From assembly GCA_964242595.1 (NCBI GenBank), contig CAXTBC010000012.1:5391-69390 (forward strand): a stretch of DNA of 64,000 nt, written 5' to 3'. This DNA is from BOG-908 sp964242595 (GTDB lineage Bacteria; Pseudomonadota; Alphaproteobacteria; Acetobacterales; Acetobacteraceae). Made by a program: the position numbers and the translations under genes. This document shows positions 18,145 through 25,910 of this stretch, one piece after another. Every line of letters begins with the position of its first letter. The stretch's first letter is position 1. Under the pieces are notes generated by a model. That model was not told the origin of the DNA, did no database searches, and saw only the letters and a program-made list of their open reading frames with translations.

Positions 18145-18819
18145 CTAGGCGGGGCCAGAAGGCTTGCCGGTCGCGTGGGCATCCGAATCCATGTCTGAAG
18201 TCCCGCTCCGACGGTGTGGCCAAGACCTACCGGTGTGTGTTTCTGTGGACAAGCCGGAAGCACTTACTGAGGCCTTGCGCAGCATCGGGTTGGCGTCACG
18301 GGTTTCCGAGATCGGCGGTGTGCCGGGCGTGGTCTGGTCCTCTGCCGTAAGGTTGTCCGGCGAGGCAAAGCCGACCAGCACCACATCGGTCTGCTGGTTC
18401 GGCAGGTTCGTGCAATCGGCCGCCGCCCTGGGAGATTGCCGACAGATGGCCGCTGGCGCCATGCCGGTCTGCTGGAACGTGATCCGAAGCTGGTTCGGGC
18501 TGACCTGGGTCACGCCGTAGGTGCCCCACGCGCGCAGCACGGTGCCGTTCGGCAGCAGGCCGCCCATGTTGTTCTCGACCTGCGTGACGGAAGCAAAACT
18601 GCCGTCCCGGCCGAAAGCGTCGGTCTGGCGCGTCATTCCGAGGTTTGGCAACTGCCGGCCGCCGCTCCAGGCGCCGACCAGGTTCATGGTGACCGGCTGG
18701 TTGGATGCGCCCGCGCTGCCCGGGCCGGCCGGTGCCCCGTATTGCTGGGCAGATGCCAGGCCGGGTAGGAGGAAGATGGCCAGGGCTGCCAGGTGGAACC
18801 GCGTTGCTGGGCTGCGCAT
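18145..18819 (-). CDS. Secreted hypothetical protein, 224 residues
   Basis: Family not recognised. The signal peptide MRSPATRFHLAALAIFLLPGLASAQQ (cleavage near residue 25) leads to a small beta-rich domain (about 40-165) containing LVGAWSGGRQLPNLGMTRQTDAFG and LPNGTVLRAWGTYGVTQVSPNQLRITF. Three cysteines are present (near 143-155). The last 55 residues are low-complexity, Ser/Thr/His-rich and unlike a folded domain, so the natural end may lie upstream and the current stop may be fortuitous. It occupies the position where addB is normally found, ending 3 nt before addA. Confidence 0.65.
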   Translation of the reverse strand: MRSPATRFHLAALAIFLLPGLASAQQYGAPAGPGSAGASNQPVTMNLVGAWSGGRQLPNLGMTRQTDAFGRDGSFASVTQVENNMGGLLPNGTVLRAWGTYGVTQVSPNQLRITFQQTGMAPAAICRQSPRAAADCTNLPNQQTDVVLVGFASPDNLTAEDQTTPGTPPISETRDANPMLRKASVSASGLSTETHTGRSWPHRRSGTSDMDSDAHATGKPSGPA

Positions 18820-19424
18820 CGTTCTGGCTCCGCCGGCGTGGTTGTAGCAAGTCGTCCTTACCAGTCTGGCGCCGGTTGTTCAGCTTAGCGGCCGGAACGC
18901 CGCCGCGAGCGGGGTAACCGGGTAGACGAAGGTGCATGAGGGCTACGAGGTACCGCCTACTACCCATCCGTAGTACCATCCACGGCGGCAGGACTCCGAC
19001 CGCGCGGCACTCGCGACAACCTGGCGCGTGGTCCGATCGCAGGTCGCGTGGCTCGTCGCTCAGACTGGCTTGCCGACCGGCATGACCTGCTTCGACGATG
19101 CGCAGGAGTCATCCTCATGCCAAGGAACGCGCCCGTCGACCAACCCATTCATCGGCAACGTAGACGGGTTCGCGCACGGACGGCTGTGTGCGCAGTGGAA
19201 CATGCAGTTTACATCTGCAAGATCGGCTGTCCCGACCTGCCCATCGTCATGATCTGAGGCCGTGGCTGACAAGGCGGGGCAGACGCGGGCGGTTCCCTTG
19301 GCATCGATGCAGAGGAAACCGCCATCCTGGACGGCTGCCCGCCAGGGACCTTATCAGGACCGGTTTGGGGGAGGTGCTTACCCTCCCTGGTGGAACTCCA
19401 GGGGCAGAGCCCCTGGCTTCTCCC
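18820..19424. other. 600-base interval without a convincing gene
   Basis: Short frames exist on both strands (for example 19028-19252 plus and 19060-19272 minus), but none has a ribosome site, a family resemblance or codon usage like its neighbours. Base composition is slightly lower in G+C. The right end holds a B-type fragment. It may be decayed coding DNA: CFDDAQESS and NPFIGNVDGFAHGRLCAQW in the 19028 frame look protein-like. Confidence 0.5.
19396..19420. repeat. Family B repeat fragment
   Basis: CCAGGGGCAGAGCCCCTGG is a perfect hairpin identical to one end of family B. It lies 5 nt beyond the stop codon of the minus-strand FYDLN gene and is correctly placed as its terminator. Confidence 0.65.
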
Positions 19425-19778
19425 CTAGTGTTCGGGCGGCTCGTCCAGCGCGACCTCGGCATCCGGCTCCTCATCGGCATCCTCTTCCACCGACTCGGCG
19501 TCCTCGTCGGCGTCAACCTCGTCCTCGTCCGTATCGAGCACAGGGGCTGCGTCGTCGTCGGCGTCACGCGCCACCGGCGCTGGTGCCTTCATCAGGCGGC
19601 CCTTGCTGGGGCTGCGGCGCACAAGCGGCGCGCGCGGTGCTTCGGGCGGCTGTTCGGTGCCGCATTTCGGGCACACGGGCGGGGTGCGCGCCAGGTCGTA
19701 GAAGCGCGTGGCGCAGGACTCGCACACGCGCTTGCTGCCCACCCCCGGCAGGCGGACGGCGATGGCTTCGTAGCTCAT
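19425..19778 (-). CDS. FYDLN acid domain protein (TIGR02300-like)
   Basis: A 117-residue protein with an N-terminal zinc-ribbon-like segment: SKRVCESCATRFYDLARTPPVCPKCGTEQ has two CxxC pairs and the family signature RFYDL. The C-terminal half is a long acidic tail (about 75-117, mostly D and E). The family is widespread in alphaproteobacteria and its function is unknown. ATG 19778. It is transcribed away from the 99-residue gene upstream on the same strand. Confidence 0.9.
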   Translation of the reverse strand: MSYEAIAVRLPGVGSKRVCESCATRFYDLARTPPVCPKCGTEQPPEAPRAPLVRRSPSKGRLMKAPAPVARDADDDAAPVLDTDEDEVDADEDAESVEEDADEEPDAEVALDEPPEH

Positions 19779-19837
19779 GGGGCAGCCGGAGCGTCGACCG
19801 CGTGGCCGATGTTAGCGCAAGGGAGGCGGCTCACTCC

Positions 19838-20137
19838 TTAGCGGGCGCCACGGGCGATGCGGCCGGCCAAGTACTGCGCGTTGCTGACGCCTTCATAGCT
19901 CATGGAGAATGGGCGGCCCTTGGTGCTCTCCACCGGCTCGGCGACCTTCGGCGCGGCTTTCGTGCGCTTGCGGGCGGTCGCGGCCTTGGCGGCCTTTGCG
20001 GCTGCGGCCAGCGTGGCGTCGGCCGCACGGTCGGCGGCGTCGTTGTCCCGGGCGGACCAGGAGCGCACGTCCTGCTGCAGCTTGGCGGCGAACCGGTCGG
20101 TGTTGGCGTCGTCGGCGGGCGCTGTCTCGTCTGTCAT
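19838..20137 (-). CDS. Hypothetical protein, 99 residues
   Basis: Family not recognised. The product starts MTDETAPADDANTDRFAAKLQQDVRSW, has an alanine/lysine-rich helix in the middle (AAAAKAAKAATARKRTKAAPK) and ends with SMSYEGVSNAQYLAGRIARG. Highly basic centre, no signal peptide; a nucleic-acid-associated role is possible but not shown. The ATG at 20137 was chosen because AAGGTG lies six bases upstream; a GTG three codons earlier is the alternative. Expressed divergently from the cysD operon, sharing a 150-base promoter region. Confidence 0.6.
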   Translation of the reverse strand: MTDETAPADDANTDRFAAKLQQDVRSWSARDNDAADRAADATLAAAAKAAKAATARKRTKAAPKVAEPVESTKGRPFSMSYEGVSNAQYLAGRIARGAR

Positions 20138-20269
20138 CGTGGACACCTTGTTCTGGGGAGGGTCTGGGGCTGCCCGGCTGTCGCCTGGGGCGTCTATCTA
20201 AGCATAACCGCGCTGGTCTGTAAGTGAAACCCCGGTGAGGCAGGGCCAGAAAGCTGTTGTGAAGCCGAG

Positions 20270-20284
20270 TTTAGTTTTGCTAAA
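20270..20284. promoter_or_regulatory. Candidate operator of the HTH-CysD protein
   Basis: The palindrome TTTAG-TTTTG-CTAAA is centred about 15 bases before the ATG at 20292, in AT-rich DNA that contrasts with the surrounding GC-rich sequence. YdaS/Cro-like repressors commonly bind short palindromes of this style beside their own start. This placement suggests autoregulation by the HTH domain encoded directly downstream. Binding is inference. Confidence 0.5.
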
Positions 20285-20291
20285 GTCTACC

Positions 20292-21416
20292 ATGCCCGAC
20301 CTGAAGCAGCTGTTCCGAGCCTCCGGCAAGCGTCAGCGTGAGATTGCCGAAGCGGTGGGCCGCAGCGAAGGTGCGGTGAGCCAGTGGGTGGCCGGCGAGC
20401 GGGACATCCCGGCCGACCTCGTGCTGCGCGTGGAAGACGTGACAGGCATCCCGCGCCATCGCCTGCGGCCCGACCTTTGGGAGACGAGAATGCTCAACGC
20501 CGACCCTGCCCAGACCGCGCCGGACCTGACCCACCTGCAGCGCCTGGAAGCCGAGAGCATCCACATCATGCGCGAGGTGGCGGCCGAGGCCGAGCGGCCG
20601 GTAATGCTGTACTCCGTGGGCAAGGACAGCGCGGTGATGCTGCATCTGGCGATGAAGGCGTTTGCCCCGGGCAAGCCGCCGTTCCCGCTGCTGCACGTCA
20701 ACACCACCTGGAAGTTCGGCGGCATGATCGCCTTCCGCGACCAGCGCGTGGCCGAGCTGGGCCTGACGATGCACGAGTGGATCAACAAGGATGGCGTGGC
20801 CCGCGGCATCAACCCGTTCGACCACGGCGGCGCCTACACCGACATCATGAAGACCGAGGCACTGAAAGCGGCGCTGGACCACCACGGCTTCGACGTGGCG
20901 TTCGGCGGCGCCCGGCGCGACGAAGAGAAAAGCCGCAGCAAGGAGCGCATCTTCTCCTTCCGCTCCGCCCAGCACCGATGGGACCCGAAGAAGCAGCGGC
21001 CGGAACTTTGGCACCTGTACAACGCGCGCAAGTCGCGCGGCGAGAGCATACGGGTGTTTCCGCTGAGCAACTGGACCGAGCTGGACATCTGGCAGTACAT
21101 CCACCTGGAGAACATCCCGATCGTCCCGCTGTACTTCTCGGCCGAGCGGCCGGTGGTGCAGTACAACGGCATGACGATCATGGTGGATGACGATCGCATG
21201 CGGGTGCCCGAGGGGCAGGCGCCGGAGATGAAGAAGATACGGTTCCGCACGCTGGGCTGCTACCCGCTGACGGGTGCGGTGGAGAGCGAGGCGGCGAGCC
21301 TGCCGGAGATCATCCAGGAGATGCTGCTGACGACAACGAGCGAGCGGCAGGGGCGGGCGATCGACCATGACGCAGCGGCCAGCATGGAGAAGAAGAAGCA
21401 GGAGGGGTATTTTTGA
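20292..21416 (+). CDS. cysD: Sulfate adenylyltransferase subunit 2 with N-terminal Cro/YdaS-like HTH domain
   Basis: Residues 1-62 (MPDLKQLFRASGKRQREIA ... GIPRHRLRPDLW) are a complete YdaS/Cro-type helix-turn-helix; recognition helix near RSEGAVSQWVAGER. Residues 67-374 are CysD, which with CysN makes adenosine phosphosulfate from ATP and sulfate. Diagnostic blocks are LTHLQRLEAESIHIMREV, the PP-loop MLYSVGKDSAVMLHLA and FGGARRDEEKSRSKERIFS. The frame is open from 20292 through 21416 with no stop between domains. An internal ATG at 20490 (LNADPAQ..) has GGGAGACGAG upstream and would give a normal 308-residue CysD, so the gene may yield both fused and free forms. It is separated from cysNC by 550 bases. 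Confidence 0.9.
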   Translation: MPDLKQLFRASGKRQREIAEAVGRSEGAVSQWVAGERDIPADLVLRVEDVTGIPRHRLRPDLWETRMLNADPAQTAPDLTHLQRLEAESIHIMREVAAEAERPVMLYSVGKDSAVMLHLAMKAFAPGKPPFPLLHVNTTWKFGGMIAFRDQRVAELGLTMHEWINKDGVARGINPFDHGGAYTDIMKTEALKAALDHHGFDVAFGGARRDEEKSRSKERIFSFRSAQHRWDPKKQRPELWHLYNARKSRGESIRVFPLSNWTELDIWQYIHLENIPIVPLYFSAERPVVQYNGMTIMVDDDRMRVPEGQAPEMKKIRFRTLGCYPLTGAVESEAASLPEIIQEMLLTTTSERQGRAIDHDAAASMEKKKQEGYF

Positions 21417-21421
21417 TGCGT

Positions 21422-21440
21422 ACCCGCATAGATTGCGGGT
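21422..21440. terminator. Short hairpin just after the cysD stop
   Basis: ACCCGCA-TAGAT-TGCGGGT: a 7-bp perfect stem with a 5-nt loop, 5 nt after the TGA. Too weak to be sure of termination, but it could attenuate readthrough from cysD towards cysNC. Confidence 0.4.
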
Positions 21441-21454
21441 TATGTCCCGAAATA

Positions 21455-21875
21455 ATGAAGCTTGCGTTGGTTGCAAGTCAATCGGTGTGGATCATGGCCT
21501 GGCCAGCTCTATCCTGGGCACAGGATACGTTCCAGATACCCCGATTGACACCATCATCTGACGTGCCGAGGGGCAGCTTTTCGTCCTGGCCGATAGACCG
21601 CCGAAAGCCGGCGGAAACCGCTACGGCCCAGCTGTGCAAGGTGCAACTCGACAAGCAGCTTGATGCCAGCCGGCGGAAGGGGATCACTTACGCAAGAGCA
21701 AGGCGCAGTTTTCGCGCAGAAGGCCCTGGCCTTTATCGGAGCGTGCATAGCCGCAAACATGCCGGATGATTGGCCAAAACAAAGCCTGGTCCGTTCGAAA
21801 ACTTTGAAGCACGCCGCCATCGCTCACCGGCTCAATTCGAGCTTCACAATGCCGGACATACCCTGGCGGTCCTAA
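21455..21875 (+). pseudogene. Frameshifted gene for a small exported protein
   Basis: ATG 21455 opens a frame with a clear signal peptide (MKLALVASQSVWIMAWPALSWAQ, cleavage after about residue 23) followed by DTFQIPRLTPSSDVPRG. Around 21650-21680 the protein-like signal moves to the next frame, which continues GSLTQEQGAVFAQKALAFIGACIAANMPDDWPKQ and ends at 21875. One frame change would join them into a protein of about 139 residues. Without it, the first frame stops at 21769 after unlikely sequence. The segment is less GC-rich than its neighbours and splits what is usually a tight cysD-cysN pair, consistent with an inserted, decaying gene. Family not recognised. Confidence 0.45.
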
Positions 21876-21966
21876 GGTCTAAACAGGCCAATCGGCTTAT
21901 CACCGAGGGCTTCTAATTTTGACAGCGCTCCTCTCAGGACGCGTTGCGCATTCGGAGTGTCAAACC

Positions 21967-23868
21967 ATGGCCCACGTCAGCGACCTTATCGCCTCCGACA
22001 TCAACGCCTACCTCAAGCAGCACGAGACCAAGTCCCTGCTCCGCTTCATCACCTGCGGCAGCGTGGACGACGGCAAGTCCACGCTGATCGGCCGGCTGCT
22101 CTACGACAGCAAGATGATCTTCGAGGACCAGCTCGCAGCACTCGAAGCCGACTCCAGGAAGATGGGGACGCAGGGCCAGAACATCGACTTCGCACTGCTG
22201 GTGGACGGGTTAGCGGCCGAGCGCGAGCAGGGCATCACCATCGACGTGGCGTACCGCTTCTTCTCGACCGACAAGCGCAAGTTCATCGTGGCCGACACGC
22301 CCGGCCACGAGCAGTACACACGCAACATGATCACCGGCGCGTCCACGGCGGACCTGGCCGTCATCCTGATCGACGCGCGGCGCGGCGTGCTGACGCAGAC
22401 GCGGCGGCACTCCTATCTGGTGTCGCTGATCGGTATCAAGCAGGTGGTGCTCGCCATAAACAAGATGGACCTGGTCAACTACTCGCGCGACGTGTTCGAC
22501 CGTATTCTGGGCGACTACACAGCGTTCGCGGCGCAACTCAGCATCGACAAGATCATCCCGATCCCAATCTCCGCCTTGGCCGGCGACAACATTACCGAAC
22601 CCAGCGGCAACACGCCCTGGTATCACGGCCCCACGCTGATGGGCCATTTGGAAAATGTGGAGGTGGCGAGCCTGTCGCGTTCCGCGCCGTTCCGCCTGCC
22701 GGTGCAGTGGGTGAACCGCCCCAACCTGGATTTCCGCGGTTTCTCCGGCATGGTCGCGTCCGGCACCGTGCATCCCGGCGATCTGGTGAAGGTAATGCCG
22801 TCCGCGCGGCAGAGCCGCGTGGCGCGCGTGCTGATCGACGGCGACCTGCCTTACGCCACCGCTGGCCAGTCCATCACGCTGACGCTGGAAGACGAGATCG
22901 ACTGCAGCCGCGGCGACGTGATCTGCGGCGCCGAGGCGCCGGCCGAAGTCTCCGACCAGTTCGAGACCACCATCGTGTGGATGAACGACACGCCGATGCT
23001 GCCAGGCCGCAGCTACCTGATGAAGATCGGCACCAAGACGATCACCGCCTCCGTCACCACGCTGAAGCACAAGGTGAACGTGAACACGCTCGAAGAGATG
23101 GCCGCGCGCCAGCTCGAGCTCAACGAGATCGGGCTGTGCAACATCAGCCTGGACCAGCCTGTGGCGTTCGATTCCTACACGGAAAACCGCGCCACCGGCG
23201 GCTTCATCCTGATCGACCGGCTGAGCAACGAGACGGTGGCGGCCGGGCTGATCCATTTCGCACTGCGCCGCGCACAGAACATCCACTGGCAGGCGGTCGA
23301 CCTCAGCCGTGCGGCGCGCGCCGCGCAGAAAGGCCAGCAGCCCTGCGTGCTGTGGTTCACCGGCCTGTCAGGTGCGGGCAAGTCCACCATTGCCAACTTG
23401 GTGGAGAAGCGCCTGTTCGCGCTGGGCCGCCACACGACGCTGCTGGACGGCGACAACGTGCGCCACGGCCTGAATCGCGACCTGGGCTTTACCGACACCG
23501 ACCGCGTGGAGAACATCCGCCGCGTGGGCGAGGTGGCGCGCCTGATGGCGGATTCCGGACTGATCGTGCTCGTCTCGTTCATCTCGCCGTTCCGCTCGGA
23601 ACGCCAGATGGCGCGCGACCTGATGCCGCCGGGCGAGTTCCTGGAAGTGTTCATCGACACGCCGCTTGCCGAAGCCGAGAAGCGCGACGTGAAGGGGCTG
23701 TATAAGAAGGCGCGGCGCGGCGAGATCAAGCATTTCACCGGCATCTCGAGTCCTTACGAGGCGCCGGACGACGCCGAGCTGCGGATCGACACGACGAAGC
23801 TCTCGGCGGAGCAGGCGGCTGAGGCGATCGTGGCGCAGCTGGAAAGCCAAGGACTTTTGAAGGGCTAG
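21967..23868 (+). CDS. cysNC: Bifunctional sulfate adenylyltransferase subunit 1 / adenylylsulfate kinase (CysN-CysC)
   Basis: A 633-residue fusion. Residues 1-430 are CysN, the GTPase that drives APS formation by CysD: G1 GSVDDGKST, G3 DTPGHEQYTRNM, G4 NKMD, then EF-Tu-like beta-barrel domains. Residues 445-633 are CysC, the APS kinase making PAPS: P-loop GLSGAGKST, LDGDNVRHGLNRDLGF, FISPFRSER and VKGLYKKARRGEIKHFTGISSPYE. ATG 21967 starts MAHVSDLIASDINAYL, typical for CysN; a TTG 16 codons upstream is less likely. The stop is flush with a family A element. It acts with cysD upstream and cysQ downstream in sulfate activation. Confidence 0.95.
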   Translation: MAHVSDLIASDINAYLKQHETKSLLRFITCGSVDDGKSTLIGRLLYDSKMIFEDQLAALEADSRKMGTQGQNIDFALLVDGLAAEREQGITIDVAYRFFSTDKRKFIVADTPGHEQYTRNMITGASTADLAVILIDARRGVLTQTRRHSYLVSLIGIKQVVLAINKMDLVNYSRDVFDRILGDYTAFAAQLSIDKIIPIPISALAGDNITEPSGNTPWYHGPTLMGHLENVEVASLSRSAPFRLPVQWVNRPNLDFRGFSGMVASGTVHPGDLVKVMPSARQSRVARVLIDGDLPYATAGQSITLTLEDEIDCSRGDVICGAEAPAEVSDQFETTIVWMNDTPMLPGRSYLMKIGTKTITASVTTLKHKVNVNTLEEMAARQLELNEIGLCNISLDQPVAFDSYTENRATGGFILIDRLSNETVAAGLIHFALRRAQNIHWQAVDLSRAARAAQKGQQPCVLWFTGLSGAGKSTIANLVEKRLFALGRHTTLLDGDNVRHGLNRDLGFTDTDRVENIRRVGEVARLMADSGLIVLVSFISPFRSERQMARDLMPPGEFLEVFIDTPLAEAEKRDVKGLYKKARRGEIKHFTGISSPYEAPDDAELRIDTTKLSAEQAAEAIVAQLESQGLLKG

Positions 23869-24000
23869 GCAAGGCCTTCTTTTTTGTAAAAAAGAAGCAA
23901 AAAACTCTTGCTCGCGCTGTCGCGGACTTCTCCGGCAGCGTGCATCAAACGAACAAAAGTTTTTTGGTTCTTTTTTTCAAAAAAGAACTCTTCCTTCCTT
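23868..24000. repeat. Family A repeat, full copy (alpha left, beta right)
   Basis: Begins immediately at the cysNC stop. Alpha hairpin CTTCTTTTTTGTAAAAAAGAAG, centre GCGCTGTCGCGG..CCGGCAGCG (its own hairpin), beta hairpin GTTC..GAAC. It ends 10 nt before the cysQ ATG, so it separates two genes of one pathway. Confidence 0.87.
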
Positions 24001-24010
24001 GAGGCCAACA

Positions 24011-24772
24011 ATGCTCGATCACCAAGCCCTGCTAGCCGCCATCAAGCCCATAGCCGAGGAAGCCGGCCGCGCCACCATGGCGTTCTACGGCCTGAGCGAC
24101 TCGATGGCGAAAGCCGACGGCAGTCCCGTCACCGCCGCCGACCAGGCCGCCGAGGACGTCATCCTGCCGCAGTTGCGCCACCTGACGCCGGACATCCCCG
24201 TGGTGTCCGAGGAAGAAGCGTCGAAGGGCCTCTCGCCGGACGTGACGGGCGCCCGGTTCTGGCTTGTGGACCCGCTTGACGGTACCAAGGAATTCCTGAG
24301 CGGCAATGGCGAGTTCACCGTCAACATCGCGCTGATCGAGCACGGCAGGCCGGTGCTCGGCGTGGTCGTGGTTCCCGCGTTGGGCGAAACCTACGCCGGC
24401 GCCGAACCCGGGACGGCCACGCTGACGGACAAGCACGGCGAGCGTGCAATCGGCGTGCGCGCGGCGCCCGCGCACGGCCTGACCGTCGTGGGCTCTCGCA
24501 GCCACGGCGACGCGGCCGCGATGGAAACCTTTCTCGGCGGCCGCGCGGTGGCGCAGTTCCGCGCGGCAGGCAGCTCGCTGAAACTCTGCTTGATCGCTCG
24601 CGGAGAGGCGGATCTGTACCCGCGGCTGGGTACCACGATGGAGTGGGACATCGCGGCCGGCCACGCGGTGCTGCGTGCGGCAGGCGGCCGGTTGGAGCTG
24701 CTGGACGGAGGAGCTTTTCTGTATGGGAAGCCTGATTACAGGAACGCGCATTTCGCGGCGTACGGTAAGTAA
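24011..24772 (+). CDS. cysQ: 3'(2'),5'-bisphosphate nucleotidase CysQ
   Basis: A 253-residue inositol-monophosphatase-like, Mg-dependent, Li-sensitive phosphatase that hydrolyses 3'-phosphoadenosine 5'-phosphate, the by-product of PAPS reduction. Metal-site motifs visible: VVSEEEA, DPLDGTKEFLSGNGEFTVNIAL (about 87-108) and MEWDIAAGHAVLRAAGG (about 213-229). ATG 24011 lies just beyond the family A element. Functionally linked to cysD and cysNC upstream. Full length for the family. Confidence 0.94.
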   Translation: MLDHQALLAAIKPIAEEAGRATMAFYGLSDSMAKADGSPVTAADQAAEDVILPQLRHLTPDIPVVSEEEASKGLSPDVTGARFWLVDPLDGTKEFLSGNGEFTVNIALIEHGRPVLGVVVVPALGETYAGAEPGTATLTDKHGERAIGVRAAPAHGLTVVGSRSHGDAAAMETFLGGRAVAQFRAAGSSLKLCLIARGEADLYPRLGTTMEWDIAAGHAVLRAAGGRLELLDGGAFLYGKPDYRNAHFAAYGK

Positions 24773-24786
24773 TACTCGCGAATTGG

Positions 24787-24952
24787 GAAAGGCCAGGGGC
24801 TCTGCCCCTGGCGTCGCAGACTCGAACCAATAGCACCTTTGCGCCAGCCCGCTACGGACAAGTTCCTGGAAACTGTCTGTTGGAAATCCAAACAGAGTGG
24901 GGGTCTGGGGCCTCGAGGCCCCAGCGGAGTTTGGGGCAGAGCCCCACACTTC
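24787..24952. repeat. Family B repeat, long variant
   Basis: GCCAGGGGCTCTGCCCCTGG on the left, an internal segment (GCAGACTCGAACC..CTACGGACAAG), GGGGCCTCGAGGCCCC and GGGGCAGAGCCCC on the right. It lies between the convergent cysQ and GT9-like genes and fills the gap. Confidence 0.88.
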
Positions 24953-24961
24953 CTACAAATC

Positions 24962-25846
24962 TCAAACCGCCTGCCTCACATCCACCGTCGGGTACCACAC
25001 CGAGCGCCTCCCGTCGGCCGGCCACCGCCAATCCGGCTCGCGTTTCACCAGCACCGTGGCCGGGCACCCGAGCGCGCCGGCTAAATGCGCCACCATCGTG
25101 TCCACAGTCACCACATGTGCCGCGCTGCAGGCCAGCGCCGCGGTCTCCACAACATCCTCGTCGGCGTCGCCGGGGTTGATGAAGCGCCCGTCCGCCTCGG
25201 CGGCCGCCGGTCCGCGCTGCAGGCTCAGCAGGTGCCGCCCCGTCACCTCAGGTAAGGCAAGCATCGCTTCCAGCGTCACGGACCGGCTCGGGTCCCAGCC
25301 GCCGGCTTGCCAGCACAGGCCCACGGCACCGGCCGCCCGCGTCCGGACGCGCGCCAGCCGGTCGGTCGGCACGTGCAAGTAGGGCACCAGCGCGCCCAGG
25401 CCGGCCGTCTCCGCGCGCAGCACGTGGCCGAGTTCCATGATCTCCACATCGCAGGCGCCGGCGGGCAGCGGGTGCGCCGGATCGAACGCCACGAGCCGGT
25501 CGATGCATGGCCAGTCCGCCAGCAACGGGCATAGTGCCGGCTGACACTCCAGCGTCACGCGCGCCGCCCGAGCACGCAGGGCGGGCAGGAAGCGGGCGAA
25601 CTGCAGCGTGTCGCCCAGGCCGTGGTAGCAACGCACCAGCACCTCACGCCCGTCCGGCGGCGTGCCGTCCCACACCCAGCGCTCGTGGTAGGGCAGGCGC
25701 GGGTCGTCGCGCGTGGCCGGGTTCCGGGCGGCCAGCACCGCGTCGCCGATGCGCCAAGCCGCCGGTAGGTCGCCAGCCTGCATGGCGCGCACCCACGCGA
25801 CGCCCGGATCGGCGGCCGGGTAGTCCAGCATCGCCAATCCTGTCAT
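24962..25846 (-). CDS. Glycosyltransferase family 9-like protein
   Basis: A 294-residue protein related to ADP-heptose:LPS heptosyltransferases (GT9) of the type often found with TPR domains. The signature VLVRCYHGLGDTLQFARFLPAL is at about residues 55-76, and the late GT9 block VVTVDTMVAHLAGALGCPATVLV lies near the end. The canonical D-T-G-P-x-H-x-A motif is altered (here DTMVAHLAGAL). No TPR is present, so it corresponds to the catalytic half only. ATG 25846 is followed by MLDYPAADPG; longer 5' frames would overlap nhaA antisense. Probably transfers a sugar in surface polysaccharide synthesis together with the cluster further right. Confidence 0.75.
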   Translation of the reverse strand: MTGLAMLDYPAADPGVAWVRAMQAGDLPAAWRIGDAVLAARNPATRDDPRLPYHERWVWDGTPPDGREVLVRCYHGLGDTLQFARFLPALRARAARVTLECQPALCPLLADWPCIDRLVAFDPAHPLPAGACDVEIMELGHVLRAETAGLGALVPYLHVPTDRLARVRTRAAGAVGLCWQAGGWDPSRSVTLEAMLALPEVTGRHLLSLQRGPAAAEADGRFINPGDADEDVVETAALACSAAHVVTVDTMVAHLAGALGCPATVLVKREPDWRWPADGRRSVWYPTVDVRQAV

Positions 25847-25910
25847 CCTCGGGTGCGCCAAGCCATCACGGACCTTCAACGTTGCCCGATCACTCCCCGT
25901 TTCCGCCGTC

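Noticed and set aside
15758..18223. 821-residue alternative minus-strand frame within addA, and a 784-residue plus-strand frame opposite it
   Set aside because: Both are shadows; only the 14740-18141 frame has helicase motifs I-VI and the nuclease motif.
19028..19272. Small frames on both strands between the FYDLN gene and the secreted-protein gene
   Set aside because: No ribosome site, no family resemblance, conflicting frames; kept only as a note of possible decayed coding DNA.
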